From NCEH01 sp043195095 (lineage in GTDB: Bacteria; Pseudomonadota; Alphaproteobacteria; Rhizobiales; Xanthobacteraceae): a stretch of 64,000 bases of DNA. This document shows, in pieces, positions 24,051-32,424 of this stretch. The stretch lies in assembly GCF_043195095.1 (NCBI RefSeq), contig NZ_JBAFWN010000003.1, one strand, 5' to 3'. How positions within the stretch are numbered: position 1 is the first letter of the stretch; each line of letters starts with the position of its first letter. The notes under the pieces are model-generated. The model searched no databases. It was not told where the DNA came from and saw nothing but the letters and a program-made list of their open reading frames with translations. A program made the translations under genes and the position numbers.

Positions 24051-24977
24051 CTAGAAGTCCAGGATGATCGGGGAATAGCGCGGATCGAGGAAGGTTTCCT
24101 CGAACGCCTGCTTCAGCGGCGTCTCCGGCACATTGAAGATCTTCGGCCAGTCGATGACGGGAAACACCTCGGGAATCACCAGGGCCTGGAGCTGGTTGAC
24201 CGTGAACGGCGGGTTCTTGTTCACCAGCGCATAGGTCTTCAGCAGGGCATAAAAGGCGGCATAGGGAATTTTGACGATGCGCGCCTTGGCGCCGGTGATG
24301 CTTTTGATCAGCCGGATGATGTCGATATAGTCGATCTCGGTGCGCCCGGAGATGTCGTAGGTGCCGGTGATGCGGCTCTCGATGGCCGATGCGATGATCG
24401 CGGAGAAATCGCCCGCATAGAGCGGCTGGCGGCGGAACCTGCCGGAGCCGGGGATCGGGAACACCGGAACCCGATCCATGAAGCGCCGCAGCCAGCCGAG
24501 GTGCTTGCGGTCGAACCAGCCGAACATCAGCGTGGGGCGCAGCACAACGTGGGGCGTTTCGACCGTGTCGACGAAGCGCTCCTGGGCGGTCTTGGTCTCC
24601 ACATAGAAGTCCTGGGCCTGCGAATTCACCACGGACGAGGAGATGGCGACGAAATAGGGCACGCCATGCTGACGCACCGCCTCGATGATCCGCTGGGTGG
24701 CGGTCACGTTATTGGCGACGAATTCGGCGCGATCGAGCCCGCCGATCTGCGCCTGGTTGACGACCACCGCATCCGCCCCGGCGAATGCATCCATCCAGGG
24801 ACCCGCACGGCTGAGATCGGCCTCGATCACCTCCACATCGGGGTGAAGCTGCCGCAGCCGGGCGGTGTTGGCCGGATGCTTGTCGATGCCCACCACCCGA
24901 TAGCCGCGCGCTTTCAGGCGCGGCACGAGATTTTGCCCGACAAGTCCTGCGGCTCCGGTGACGATGATGGTCTTCAT
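24051..24977 (-). CDS. NAD-dependent epimerase/dehydratase family protein
   Basis: This 308-residue extended-SDR protein starts at MKTIIVTGAAGLVGQ, with the nucleotide motif TGAAGLVGQN at residues 7-16 and VGIDKHPANT after the second strand. The family's usual YxxxK is not obvious: near residue 130 the sequence reads FYVETKTAQE, so Y-V-E-T-K may serve. Probably acts on a nucleotide sugar. First gene of the apparent envelope unit with the FAD oxidoreductase and GtrA. Confidence 0.78.
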   Translation of the reverse strand: MKTIIVTGAAGLVGQNLVPRLKARGYRVVGIDKHPANTARLRQLHPDVEVIEADLSRAGPWMDAFAGADAVVVNQAQIGGLDRAEFVANNVTATQRIIEAVRQHGVPYFVAISSSVVNSQAQDFYVETKTAQERFVDTVETPHVVLRPTLMFGWFDRKHLGWLRRFMDRVPVFPIPGSGRFRRQPLYAGDFSAIIASAIESRITGTYDISGRTEIDYIDIIRLIKSITGAKARIVKIPYAAFYALLKTYALVNKNPPFTVNQLQALVIPEVFPVIDWPKIFNVPETPLKQAFEETFLDPRYSPIILDF

Positions 24978-25204
24978 GAATGGCCGGCGCCGATCAGATT
25001 GGTGCGAAACTCGACCCCTCACATGCCAGAGCCCTCCCGCCCATGCAATGGCCGGCCGCCCGGGCCCATCGCGGGGCCGCCATGCCGAAACCGCCGCGCG
25101 CGATCCCGCCGGGGCGTCGGCGAGCCCCTTCAGCGCCGGCTTCCGCCCGCCCGCGCGGTGGGGCTATCCTGCCGCCGATCGCCCTCCTGCTGTCCCGGAC
25201 GCCC

Positions 25205-25891
25205 ATGATCGACCGCATCGTCACGCCCGCCGCCCTCGCCCTTGCCATGGGCCTTGCGCCCGCCGCCGAAGCCTCGGAGGCGCCGCCGGCCGCATTCGTG
25301 GATGTGGCCTCGCTTGTGCCCGGCGCGCGGTTCGACGTGCGCTATCACGGCAGCGAGAATTTCGTCGGGACGCGCGTGGACGGCTATGAGGCGGCGCGCT
25401 GCTATCTCACCCGGCCCGCCGCTCAGGCTCTCGCCCGGGTGGAGGGGGACGTGCGCAAGGCGGGTTTCGACCTGCTGATCTTCGATTGCTATCGCCCAAC
25501 CCGTGCGGTGGCGCATTTCGCGCGCTGGGCGGCGGATCTTTCCGACCAGCACACCAAGCCGCGCTATTATCCCGACGTGGACAAGAAGGACCTGTTCGCC
25601 GAGGGCTATATCGCCGCCCGCTCCGGGCATTCGCGCGGCTCCACGCTCGATCTCACGCTGATCGACGCCACAAGCGGCCGGGAGTTGGACATGGGCACGC
25701 CGTTCGATCTGTTCAGTCCACGCTCGTGGCCCGGCGATACGTCGGTGACGCCGCAGCAGCGGGCGAACCGCAGGACCCTTGCGGACGCTATGATGCGCCA
25801 CGGCTTCGTGCCGTTCGAGAAGGAATGGTGGCACTTCACGCTCGCGAACGAGCCGTTTCCCGACACCTATTTCGATTTTCCCATCCGCTGA
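25205..25891 (+). CDS. VanX-type D-alanyl-D-alanine dipeptidase, exported
   Basis: This 228-residue protein starts at MIDRIVTPAALAL with a signal peptide ending near AAEASEA. VanX/DdpX motifs are present: FDCYRPTRAV, the zinc site SGHSRGSTLDL and, near the C-terminus, EWWHFT. It hydrolyses D-Ala-D-Ala, probably from recycled peptidoglycan in the periplasm. A longer reading frame upstream exists but lacks the export signal at its start. No vancomycin-resistance genes are nearby, so a resistance role is unlikely. Confidence 0.87.
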   Translation: MIDRIVTPAALALAMGLAPAAEASEAPPAAFVDVASLVPGARFDVRYHGSENFVGTRVDGYEAARCYLTRPAAQALARVEGDVRKAGFDLLIFDCYRPTRAVAHFARWAADLSDQHTKPRYYPDVDKKDLFAEGYIAARSGHSRGSTLDLTLIDATSGRELDMGTPFDLFSPRSWPGDTSVTPQQRANRRTLADAMMRHGFVPFEKEWWHFTLANEPFPDTYFDFPIR

Positions 25892-25915
25892 AGGCGCGCC
25901 GCGCGGCTGCCGCGC

Positions 25916-26338
25916 TCAATGGGCGGTAGCTTCCTCGATCTTCAGCCGCCGGCCCCAGGCATCGAAGAAATGGCCTTCGTTCAGCACCAGCCGGTCGGCC
26001 TTCACGCGGGCTTCGAGGGCGCGCAGGCGGCTGCGCGCTTCCCCGTTCAGCAACGGGCCGCCGGAATCGAGCACCGGGAAGAAAGCCGCGCCATCCCATT
26101 GCTTGCCCGAGCCCGCGAACAGCGCCACGATCTGCGGCCAGCGGATTTCGTCGCCGATGATGTTGAAGAAGGTGGAGGCGAGCGGCGCCACTTCCAGCCC
26201 GCCGATCTTCACCAGCACCACCAGCGCGGTGAAGGCCCCATGAGCGGCGAAGGACTCGCGCAGCCACAGGTCGAACTCTGTCAGGTCCTGCCGGCCGGTG
26301 CCCTTGGTGCCCGCACCCTTGCGGCTAGAAATCGACAC
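25916..26338 (-). CDS. Hypothetical protein coupled to the sel operon
   Basis: This 140-residue protein has a GTG start at 26338, overlapping the stop of the preceding gene. I do not recognise a domain. Residues 1-15 are basic. A hydrophobic stretch lies near residues 33-45 (FTALVVLVKIGG), and the protein ends with a charged segment RLRALEARVKADRLVL and FFDAWGRRLKIEE. It is the last gene of the overlapping chain selA, Sel1-repeat gene, selB, hypothetical, this gene, which suggests a role linked to selenoprotein or formate-dehydrogenase production. Confidence 0.65.
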   Translation of the reverse strand: MSISSRKGAGTKGTGRQDLTEFDLWLRESFAAHGAFTALVVLVKIGGLEVAPLASTFFNIIGDEIRWPQIVALFAGSGKQWDGAAFFPVLDSGGPLLNGEARSRLRALEARVKADRLVLNEGHFFDAWGRRLKIEEATAH

Positions 26339-26813
26339 GGGGCGTCTCCGGTATGTAGTGTTCGAAGAGATACCAGAACGGGCTTTCGCGGGTTTCCGCG
26401 TACCAAGCCTCAAACGCCGCCAAGGCGGCTGCGGGATCGTCCGGCGCGCCTTCGCCCGGCGTGCTCGCGTCGGCAGCCTCGGCATCCGCGACCGGATGGG
26501 CGGCCGCGAACAGGGCGAGGGCGACCGGAGCGAACCGGGAGAGCACCGCGTCGCGGGCATCGCTGATATCGTCCCATCCGAGGCGCGCGCGCAGATGCGC
26601 CTGCACCGCCGCGACCGCCAGTTCCGGCGTTTCCGCTCCTTCGGCAAGGGTGGCGAGGGTCGCCATCAGGTTGCTGCGGCGATAGGCGTGGGCGCGGGCA
26701 TGGGCGAGCGCGGCCGCGCGCGCCTCGGTTTCGCGCCGAAAATCCGCCTCGGCCTGTTCCGCTGCGGCCGCGGCCGTCTCTAGGCTCGCCAGATAGGCTG
26801 AAAGCGTGGTCAT
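26325..26813 (-). CDS. Hypothetical alanine-rich protein coupled to selB
   Basis: A 162-residue protein whose ATG overlaps the TGA that ends the long selB frame. Residues 5-60 are Ala/Glu-rich and likely helical or coiled coil. A second half from about residue 110 is Pro/Asp-rich, and it ends in a Trp/Tyr-rich WYLFEHYIPETPR segment. No family recognised. Its coupling to selB argues that it is real and related to the selenocysteine locus. Confidence 0.65.
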   Translation of the reverse strand: MTTLSAYLASLETAAAAAEQAEADFRRETEARAAALAHARAHAYRRSNLMATLATLAEGAETPELAVAAVQAHLRARLGWDDISDARDAVLSRFAPVALALFAAAHPVADAEAADASTPGEGAPDDPAAALAAFEAWYAETRESPFWYLFEHYIPETPRVDF

Positions 26814-28987
26814 CGCCGTCCTCGCGCCGCCTTGGCGGTTTCTGATCCGGGTGCCGCCGGGCTTGGGGCTTTCGGGCTTTGGCTCTTGGATGATGTGCCG
26901 CCGGGCGGATGGGGCAGCCCTGGATTTGGCGGAAGAGAGTGGGAGTCGAACCCACCAAGGACCGGCTCGCGGCCCCTCCCGGATTTGAAGTCCGGACGCC
27001 CCACCAGGGACGCTTCTCTTCCAATGGCGTGCGGCGTCGCCGCCGGTTCGTGCGTCGGCGCATCATCGCCCATGGCGCGGAACAGGTCCAGCCGATGGGG
27101 ATTGATGCGGCGCAGATCGCCCCGGCGCAAGGTCACGCCATGGCGATCGAAGAATTCAAGGATCTGGATCGCCACCTTGCGCCCGCTATCCACCTCGTCG
27201 CGGAATTGCGCGGCGGTAAAGCTGCCGTGCGCGGCGCCGAGCCGGATGAGGATCTCCACCATTTCAGCGACGGTGGCGCGTAGGAAGAAATGATCATGCG
27301 CGACCTCGTCCACGCGCCCCATCCGCCCGAGCAGCTTGAACATGCGCCGCACGTCGGCTTCGGGCTGGGCGCGCAGATTGGCGATGTCGCGCACGCGCGG
27401 CGGGCGGAAGCGCTCGGCGCCCTGGAGCAGGGGCCGGGCCTCGGCCCACAAGGCTTCGTCGCGCGCGGTCAGCCGCACCTCGAAATCCGCGCGCCGCACC
27501 CAGGCGCCGTCGAGGCCGACATCGCCGGCGCGCGCCATCATCTGCACGGCAGCGAGGAAAGCGGGCGCGGGCAGGCGCGGCGACAAAGCGAGGAGCAGCC
27601 GCTCGCGTCCCATGCCGGCGAGATCCGGATTTTCCGCGTGATAGGCATCGAGCCGCGCGATCAGGGCCTCGCGCAGCGCCTGCCAGCGCCCGGCGGAAAG
27701 CGCGAGCACGCTCTCGCCGACGGGCAGGCGGACCAGCCCCAGCGCCTCGGCGATGGCATCGACTTCCGACGCGGCGAGGGCGCGATCGCGCACGAACGCG
27801 GGCAGATCCAGATAGAAAGGCGCGCTCTCGCACAGCGCCAGCACCGAATCGCGCGGGTCGCGCAGCGCGTGGGCGGCAAGCTGGGCGATGCGCTCGGGGC
27901 TGCGGCGCTTGCGGCTCGGCGCGCGCAGGTCGAGAAACCGCCCGCCGCCGATGGTGCGCTGGGCCGAGGTGTCGCGCACCACATAGCGATCCCCCGCCGC
28001 CGCCGCGATGGGATGCTCCAGCACCAATTGCACCAGACCGCTCGCGCCGGGCGCGAGGGTGTCGCCAAGCAGCACCACGCGGGCGCCGACTTCCCGCGAC
28101 GCGGTGTGGAGGCGCACGGGAAACCATTGCCCCACTCCCTTCGCCTCGCTCGCGAGCACGGTCAGGGTGGCGTCGATATGGTCGCACGGCGCATGCAGGC
28201 TCGGGTCCAGCACCACGTCGCCGCGCGCGATGGCGTCCTTGGTGATGCCGTCGCCGACCAGATTGAGGCCGCAGCGATCCCCCGCGCGACCTTCCTCCGC
28301 CGGCCGGTCCTGGGCGCGAATGGAGCGTACGCGCGCGGCAAGGCCGGACGGGCCCACGATCACGCGGTCGCCCACACGGACCACGCCGGACAGCACCGTG
28401 CCGGTGACGACCGTTCCCGCGCCCGAGAGCGTGAACGAGCGGTCCACCGCAAGGCGGAACCGCCCGGAGGCGGCACGCTGCGCCAGATGCCCGGATGCGT
28501 CCACGAGGCGCTGGCGCACCTGTGCCACGCCTTCGCCCGTGAGGGTTGAGACCGGCACGATCTCCGCGCCTTCAAGCGCGGTGCCCGCGAGCGTGGCTGC
28601 GATCTGCGCGGTGACTTCGGCGCGGCGCGCGTCGTCCACGAGATCCGCCTTGGTGAGGGCGACGAGCCCGTGGGAGACGCCGAGAAGATCGACGATGGCG
28701 AGATGCTCGCGCGTCTGCGGCATCACCCCGTCGTCCGCCGCCACCACCAGGAGCACGAAATCAATGCCGCTCGCCCCCGCCAGCATGGTGTGGACGAAAC
28801 GCTCGTGGCCGGGAACGTCGATGAAGCCCAGGGTCTCGCCATTCTCCAGCGGCAGATAGGCAAAGCCGAGGTCGATGGTGATGCCGCGCGCTTTCTCTTC
28901 CTTCAGGCGGTCGGTATCGACCCCCGTGAGCGCGCGCACCAGCGATGTCTTGCCGTGGTCAATGTGCCCGGCGGTGCCGATGATCAT
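26810..28987 (-). CDS. selB: Selenocysteine-specific elongation factor SelB, with an extended C-terminus encoded across selC
   Basis: The 725-residue frame starts at MIIGTAGHIDHGKTSL; longer upstream starts are shadows of the Sel1-repeat gene. The GTPase motifs are GHIDHGKT (7-14), DVPGHERFV and TKAD. The C-terminal winged-helix domains that bind SECIS RNA end near EFFDRHGVTLRRGDLRRINP. SelB delivers Sec-tRNA to in-frame UGA codons. The expected end of the protein is about 100 residues before the actual stop. The frame continues without interruption through the tRNA-Sec gene (26927-27022) and ends in an ATGA overlap with the next gene. The tail is Pro/Ser/Lys-rich and probably disordered. Confidence 0.92.
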   Translation of the reverse strand: MIIGTAGHIDHGKTSLVRALTGVDTDRLKEEKARGITIDLGFAYLPLENGETLGFIDVPGHERFVHTMLAGASGIDFVLLVVAADDGVMPQTREHLAIVDLLGVSHGLVALTKADLVDDARRAEVTAQIAATLAGTALEGAEIVPVSTLTGEGVAQVRQRLVDASGHLAQRAASGRFRLAVDRSFTLSGAGTVVTGTVLSGVVRVGDRVIVGPSGLAARVRSIRAQDRPAEEGRAGDRCGLNLVGDGITKDAIARGDVVLDPSLHAPCDHIDATLTVLASEAKGVGQWFPVRLHTASREVGARVVLLGDTLAPGASGLVQLVLEHPIAAAAGDRYVVRDTSAQRTIGGGRFLDLRAPSRKRRSPERIAQLAAHALRDPRDSVLALCESAPFYLDLPAFVRDRALAASEVDAIAEALGLVRLPVGESVLALSAGRWQALREALIARLDAYHAENPDLAGMGRERLLLALSPRLPAPAFLAAVQMMARAGDVGLDGAWVRRADFEVRLTARDEALWAEARPLLQGAERFRPPRVRDIANLRAQPEADVRRMFKLLGRMGRVDEVAHDHFFLRATVAEMVEILIRLGAAHGSFTAAQFRDEVDSGRKVAIQILEFFDRHGVTLRRGDLRRINPHRLDLFRAMGDDAPTHEPAATPHAIGREASLVGRPDFKSGRGREPVLGGFDSHSLPPNPGLPHPPGGTSSKSQSPKAPSPAAPGSETAKAARGRR
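26927..27022 (-). tRNA. selC: tRNA-Sec (anticodon UCA)
   Basis: A 96-base tRNA including an encoded CCA end. It has the 8-bp acceptor stem typical of tRNA-Sec (GGAAGAGA with TCTCTTCC), an anticodon stem CCGGA/TCCGG holding the loop CTTCAAA (anticodon TCA, plus-strand 26986-26988), a long variable arm, and a T arm GTGGG-TTCGACT-CCCAC. It lies inside the selB reading frame on the same strand, so the selB message contains it. Confidence 0.95.
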
Positions 28988-29850
28988 GGCCGCGCCTCCT
29001 GTCGCTGCTCCTGCAGGGGGGCAGGCAACGGCTCCGGCGCCGGCAAGGGCAAAGCGGCGCGGCGCTCGGCTTCCGCCGCCTGGTCGTCTGAGAGCGTGGC
29101 GCGCACCGCGTCCAGGAACGGCGCGGCAAGGCCGCTGCCGCCGTTGTAGCCGCGCAGGAGCCATTCATAAGCGGCGAGCGGATCGCGCGACGCGCCCGAA
29201 CCGATGTGATGGGAGGCGCCCAGCATCGCCTGGCCGTCGGCATCGCCGCGCTCGGCGCCGCGCCGCCACCAGCGCACCGCCTCGGCCGGGTCGCGTTCGA
29301 CGCCCAGGGCATTGTGATAGAGCATGCCGAGGCGGGTCATGGAGGAGGCGACGCCCTGTTCCGCCGCCAGCACCGCGAAGCGGCGGGCCGCGGCCGCGTC
29401 CAAGGGAACGACCTCGCCTTCCAGCAGCATCCAGCTCAGCATGTCCTGTGCCGGCCCGTCGCCCTGGTCGGCGGCGGCGCGATACAGCTCGGCGGCGCGC
29501 GCATAGTCCTGTGGCGCGCCTTCGCCCTTGAAATAAAGGGCCGCGAGATTGCGCTGGCCCACCGGATCGCTGTTCTCGGCGGCGAGAAACAGCCAGCGAA
29601 AGGCGAGGGCGGGATCGCGCTCCACGCCCAGCCCCTCGGCGAAACAGGCGCCGATATTGTTCTGCGCCCGGGCGACACCGGCGCGCGCCAGCGCTTCCCA
29701 CAGATAAAGCGCGGTCTCGTAATCCCCGGCCTGCGCCGCGGCGAGCGCCTCGGCCATGCGGGCGTCAGGATCGGCGGGCGCGGCTTGGGGCGCGCGTGGC
29801 GATGCGGGGGCGGCGGGCTTGCGGCCGCGCAGCAGGTCAAGCCATCCCAT
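28984..29850 (-). CDS. Sel1-repeat (TPR-like) protein between selA and selB
   Basis: This 288-residue protein starts at MGWLDLLRGRK. From about residue 35 it has five or six Sel1-type helical repeats, for example ARAQNNIGACFAEGLGVERD and GQRNLAALYFKGEGAPQD, then a Pro-rich tail. The 5' end overlaps selA by 14 bases, and the stop overlaps the selB start by ATGA. Sel1 repeats mediate protein contacts. The name is unrelated to selenium, but the gene is embedded between selA and selB, so a role in assembling or scaffolding the Sec or formate-dehydrogenase machinery is worth considering (inference). Confidence 0.85.
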   Translation of the reverse strand: MGWLDLLRGRKPAAPASPRAPQAAPADPDARMAEALAAAQAGDYETALYLWEALARAGVARAQNNIGACFAEGLGVERDPALAFRWLFLAAENSDPVGQRNLAALYFKGEGAPQDYARAAELYRAAADQGDGPAQDMLSWMLLEGEVVPLDAAAARRFAVLAAEQGVASSMTRLGMLYHNALGVERDPAEAVRWWRRGAERGDADGQAMLGASHHIGSGASRDPLAAYEWLLRGYNGGSGLAAPFLDAVRATLSDDQAAEAERRAALPLPAPEPLPAPLQEQRQEARP

Positions 29851-31285
29851 GGGCTTGCTCGTCTTTTGGCGCGTCTTTTGGCACGCGAAGTTGGGCAATG
29901 GCGGTGCGGAAGCCCGCTTCGTCCAGCAAGCAGCGCAGATCCAGCAGCAGCGCCCCATCCTCGATGCGGCCGATGACCGGAACCGGCAGGGCGCGCAGAG
30001 CGCGCGCCAGCGCGTCCAGCGCGCGCCCGCTGCCGTCGGCGGGGCTGATCGCCAGAGCGATGCTCGGCAAGGTTTCCAGCGGCAGGGCGCCGGAGCCGAT
30101 CTGGCTCTTGCTCGACCTGATGGAGACAACGAATGCCGCGCCCAGCGGTTCGGCCACCGCCGGAAGCAGCGCCTGCGCCAGCGCCTGCATCTCGGCGAGC
30201 GGCCGCGCCAGCAGGCGCAGCGTCGGCAGGCGCGAGGCCAGCCGGTCGGGATCGCGGTAGAGCCGCAAGGTGGCTTCCAGCGCCGCGAGGCGGATCTTGT
30301 CCACCCGCAGGGCGCGCTTCATGGGATTCTTATTGATGGCGGCGATCAAGTCGCGCCGGCCGACGATGAAGCCGGTCTGCGGGCCGCCCAGCAGCTTGTC
30401 GCCGGAGAAAGTGACGATGTCCGCGCCGTCCTCGATGCTCTCCCGCACGGTCGGTTCGTGCACCAGGCCGTAGCGCGCGAGGTCCGCCAGGGTTCCCGAG
30501 CCGAGGTCGTGGAACAGCGGCACCTCGCGTTCATGCGCGATGTCGGCGAGGTCTCGGGGCGAGACTTCGGCCGTGAAACCCTCGATGCGGTAGTTCGAGG
30601 TGTGCACCTTCACCACCAGGCCGGTATCCGGGCCGATGGCGCCGACATAATCCTTGGGATGGGTGCGATTGGTGGTGCCGACCTCCACCAGGCGGGTGCC
30701 GGCGCGGGCCATGATGTCAGGCATGCGGAACGCGCCGCCGATCTCGATCAGCTCGCCGCGCGAGACGATGGAATCCCGGCCGAGCGCGAGGGTGTTGAGC
30801 ACCAGCAGCACGGCGGCGGCATTGTTGTTCACCACCGTCGCATCCTCTGCGCCGGTGAGATCGCACAGCAAGGCGCGGACATGATCGTCGCGCTCGCCGC
30901 GCTTGCCGCTCTCCACGTCGAATTCCAGCGCCACCGCGCTGCGCATGGCGGCGGTGGCGGCGGCGATCGCTTCCTCGCTGAGAATGGCGCGGCCGAGATT
31001 GGTGTGCAGCACCGTGCCGGTGAGATTGAAGACCGGGCGCAGGCTCGGCTGCGCCCGCGCTTCCAGCGCCCGCAGGGCCGCGCCCGCAATGGCATCGGCG
31101 GCGGCGGGCGGCGTGCCGGCACGCGTGGCGGCGCGGGCCGCATCGAGCGCGGCGCGCACAGCCTCGGTGGTCGCGGCGCGGCCGTGTTGATCGAGCGCGG
31201 CGCGCCCCGCATCCTGCTTGAGCACTTGGTCCACGGAGGGAAGCGCGCGCAGGGCTTCGCGTGCGGCGAGGGCAGGATCGCTCAT
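29837..31285 (-). CDS. selA: L-seryl-tRNA(Sec) selenium transferase
   Basis: This 482-residue PLP enzyme converts Ser-tRNA(Sec) to Sec-tRNA(Sec) with selenophosphate. The PLP lysine is K297 in TFSGDKLLGG, close to K295 of the E. coli enzyme. Other family motifs are FNLTGTVLHTNLGRA, EFDVESGKRGERD and NNNAAAVLL. It begins 10 bases after the fdhE stop in the same direction, and its last 14 bases overlap the Sel1-repeat gene. Length is normal. Confidence 0.96.
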   Translation of the reverse strand: MSDPALAAREALRALPSVDQVLKQDAGRAALDQHGRAATTEAVRAALDAARAATRAGTPPAAADAIAGAALRALEARAQPSLRPVFNLTGTVLHTNLGRAILSEEAIAAATAAMRSAVALEFDVESGKRGERDDHVRALLCDLTGAEDATVVNNNAAAVLLVLNTLALGRDSIVSRGELIEIGGAFRMPDIMARAGTRLVEVGTTNRTHPKDYVGAIGPDTGLVVKVHTSNYRIEGFTAEVSPRDLADIAHEREVPLFHDLGSGTLADLARYGLVHEPTVRESIEDGADIVTFSGDKLLGGPQTGFIVGRRDLIAAINKNPMKRALRVDKIRLAALEATLRLYRDPDRLASRLPTLRLLARPLAEMQALAQALLPAVAEPLGAAFVVSIRSSKSQIGSGALPLETLPSIALAISPADGSGRALDALARALRALPVPVIGRIEDGALLLDLRCLLDEAGFRTAIAQLRVPKDAPKDEQAHGMA

Positions 31286-31295
31286 GATCGCCGCC

Positions 31296-32225
31296 TCAAT
31301 AGCCGAGCAGGAACGGATTGAACGTACCGCGCCGATAGGGGCCGTCCCGCATCAGCAGATCAAGCCCGAGCCAGGCGACGTCGTCGGCGACCGGTTCGGC
31401 CGCAGGATCCTTGCTGAGGTAGAAAAGCTTGGTGTAGCCGTGGCAGGAATCGCAGGTCTCAGCCTTGGCGGCCCCGGAGGCGCCTTCGACCTCCTGCAAC
31501 CCGATGCCCTTCGTGGAGCCGCACAGCACGCACCGCACGCGCACCTGGTTCCACAAGGTGCCGCACAGCGAACAGGCGCAATAGCGCGCACCCGGCGCGC
31601 TCGGCCATTCGACGATCAGGCTCGCCACCGGCGGCGCGCTGCAGCAGGGGCACATGCCGTCGCCGAGCGGGACCAGGGCCTTGGCATCGAGGCGGGCTGC
31701 GAGGCGGGCGAAATGCACCTGGAGCGCGGCCGCCACATAAATGTGCTCGGCCATGGCTTCGACCGGAATGGAATCGGCCAGCACGTTCAAGATCATGGCC
31801 TCGCGCGCCTTCGGTGCCGCGCGCATGACCGCATCGAGCGCTTTAGAGGCGGCATCGGGCTTTTCAACCGGCTGCATGGCGTGGAGCAGCCGGTCGAACG
31901 TGGTGTCGAACGCGTCGTCATAGGTGAATTGCGTCCGGTCCAGGGGCGGCATCGCGAATTCCGCCGCGCGCTTGCGCGCCGCCGGGTCGGGCAATTCCGG
32001 CTCCGGCAGGCCGGCCTGGATATCGTGCTGGACCTGCACCAGATCGGCGAGGAACAGCAGATACGGCCGCAGCTCGCTATGCGGCGCCAGATCACGCATG
32101 CGCTGGGCGCGCGTCGCGAACACGGCGGAGGGATCGGGAAGAACGGCCAGGGGGGGCTGGGCGATACCGCCAATGACACTCGGATCGGGCTCGATGGCGC
32201 CCGGACCGCTGGAAAATTCTGACAT
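31296..32225 (-). CDS. fdhE: Formate dehydrogenase accessory protein FdhE
   Basis: This 309-residue protein starts at MSEFSSGPGA behind GAGGAT. Its C-terminal half has the rubredoxin-like Cys pairs of FdhE: CPCCSAPP, CSLCGTLW, CVLCGSTKG and CDSCHGYTK. FdhE is needed for maturation of membrane-bound, Tat-exported formate dehydrogenases. It lies between the fdoI and selA genes in the same orientation, joining enzyme and Sec machinery in one transcription unit. Confidence 0.93.
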   Translation of the reverse strand: MSEFSSGPGAIEPDPSVIGGIAQPPLAVLPDPSAVFATRAQRMRDLAPHSELRPYLLFLADLVQVQHDIQAGLPEPELPDPAARKRAAEFAMPPLDRTQFTYDDAFDTTFDRLLHAMQPVEKPDAASKALDAVMRAAPKAREAMILNVLADSIPVEAMAEHIYVAAALQVHFARLAARLDAKALVPLGDGMCPCCSAPPVASLIVEWPSAPGARYCACSLCGTLWNQVRVRCVLCGSTKGIGLQEVEGASGAAKAETCDSCHGYTKLFYLSKDPAAEPVADDVAWLGLDLLMRDGPYRRGTFNPFLLGY

Positions 32226-32424
32226 GCCAATCCTCACGAACCCCACGGGCCACGTGGCTAAGCTTAAGGACACGAAGCGAAAGCAGGGGGCGGAGCCGCC
32301 TTGTCGGCACTCCGCCCCGGTCGATTCTCAGCTATGTGCGGCGGCGGCGCGTTCAAGAGGGAAGGTGAAGCACCCCCTCGCGAAACGTCCGCTCCGCCCG
32401 CGCGCAGCAAACGCCGCGGGCGCG

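Noticed and set aside
25205..25891. Vancomycin resistance gene vanX
   Set aside because: No vanH, vanA or regulatory genes are present; exported VanX/DdpX-type dipeptidases in Gram-negatives are usually for peptidoglycan recycling.
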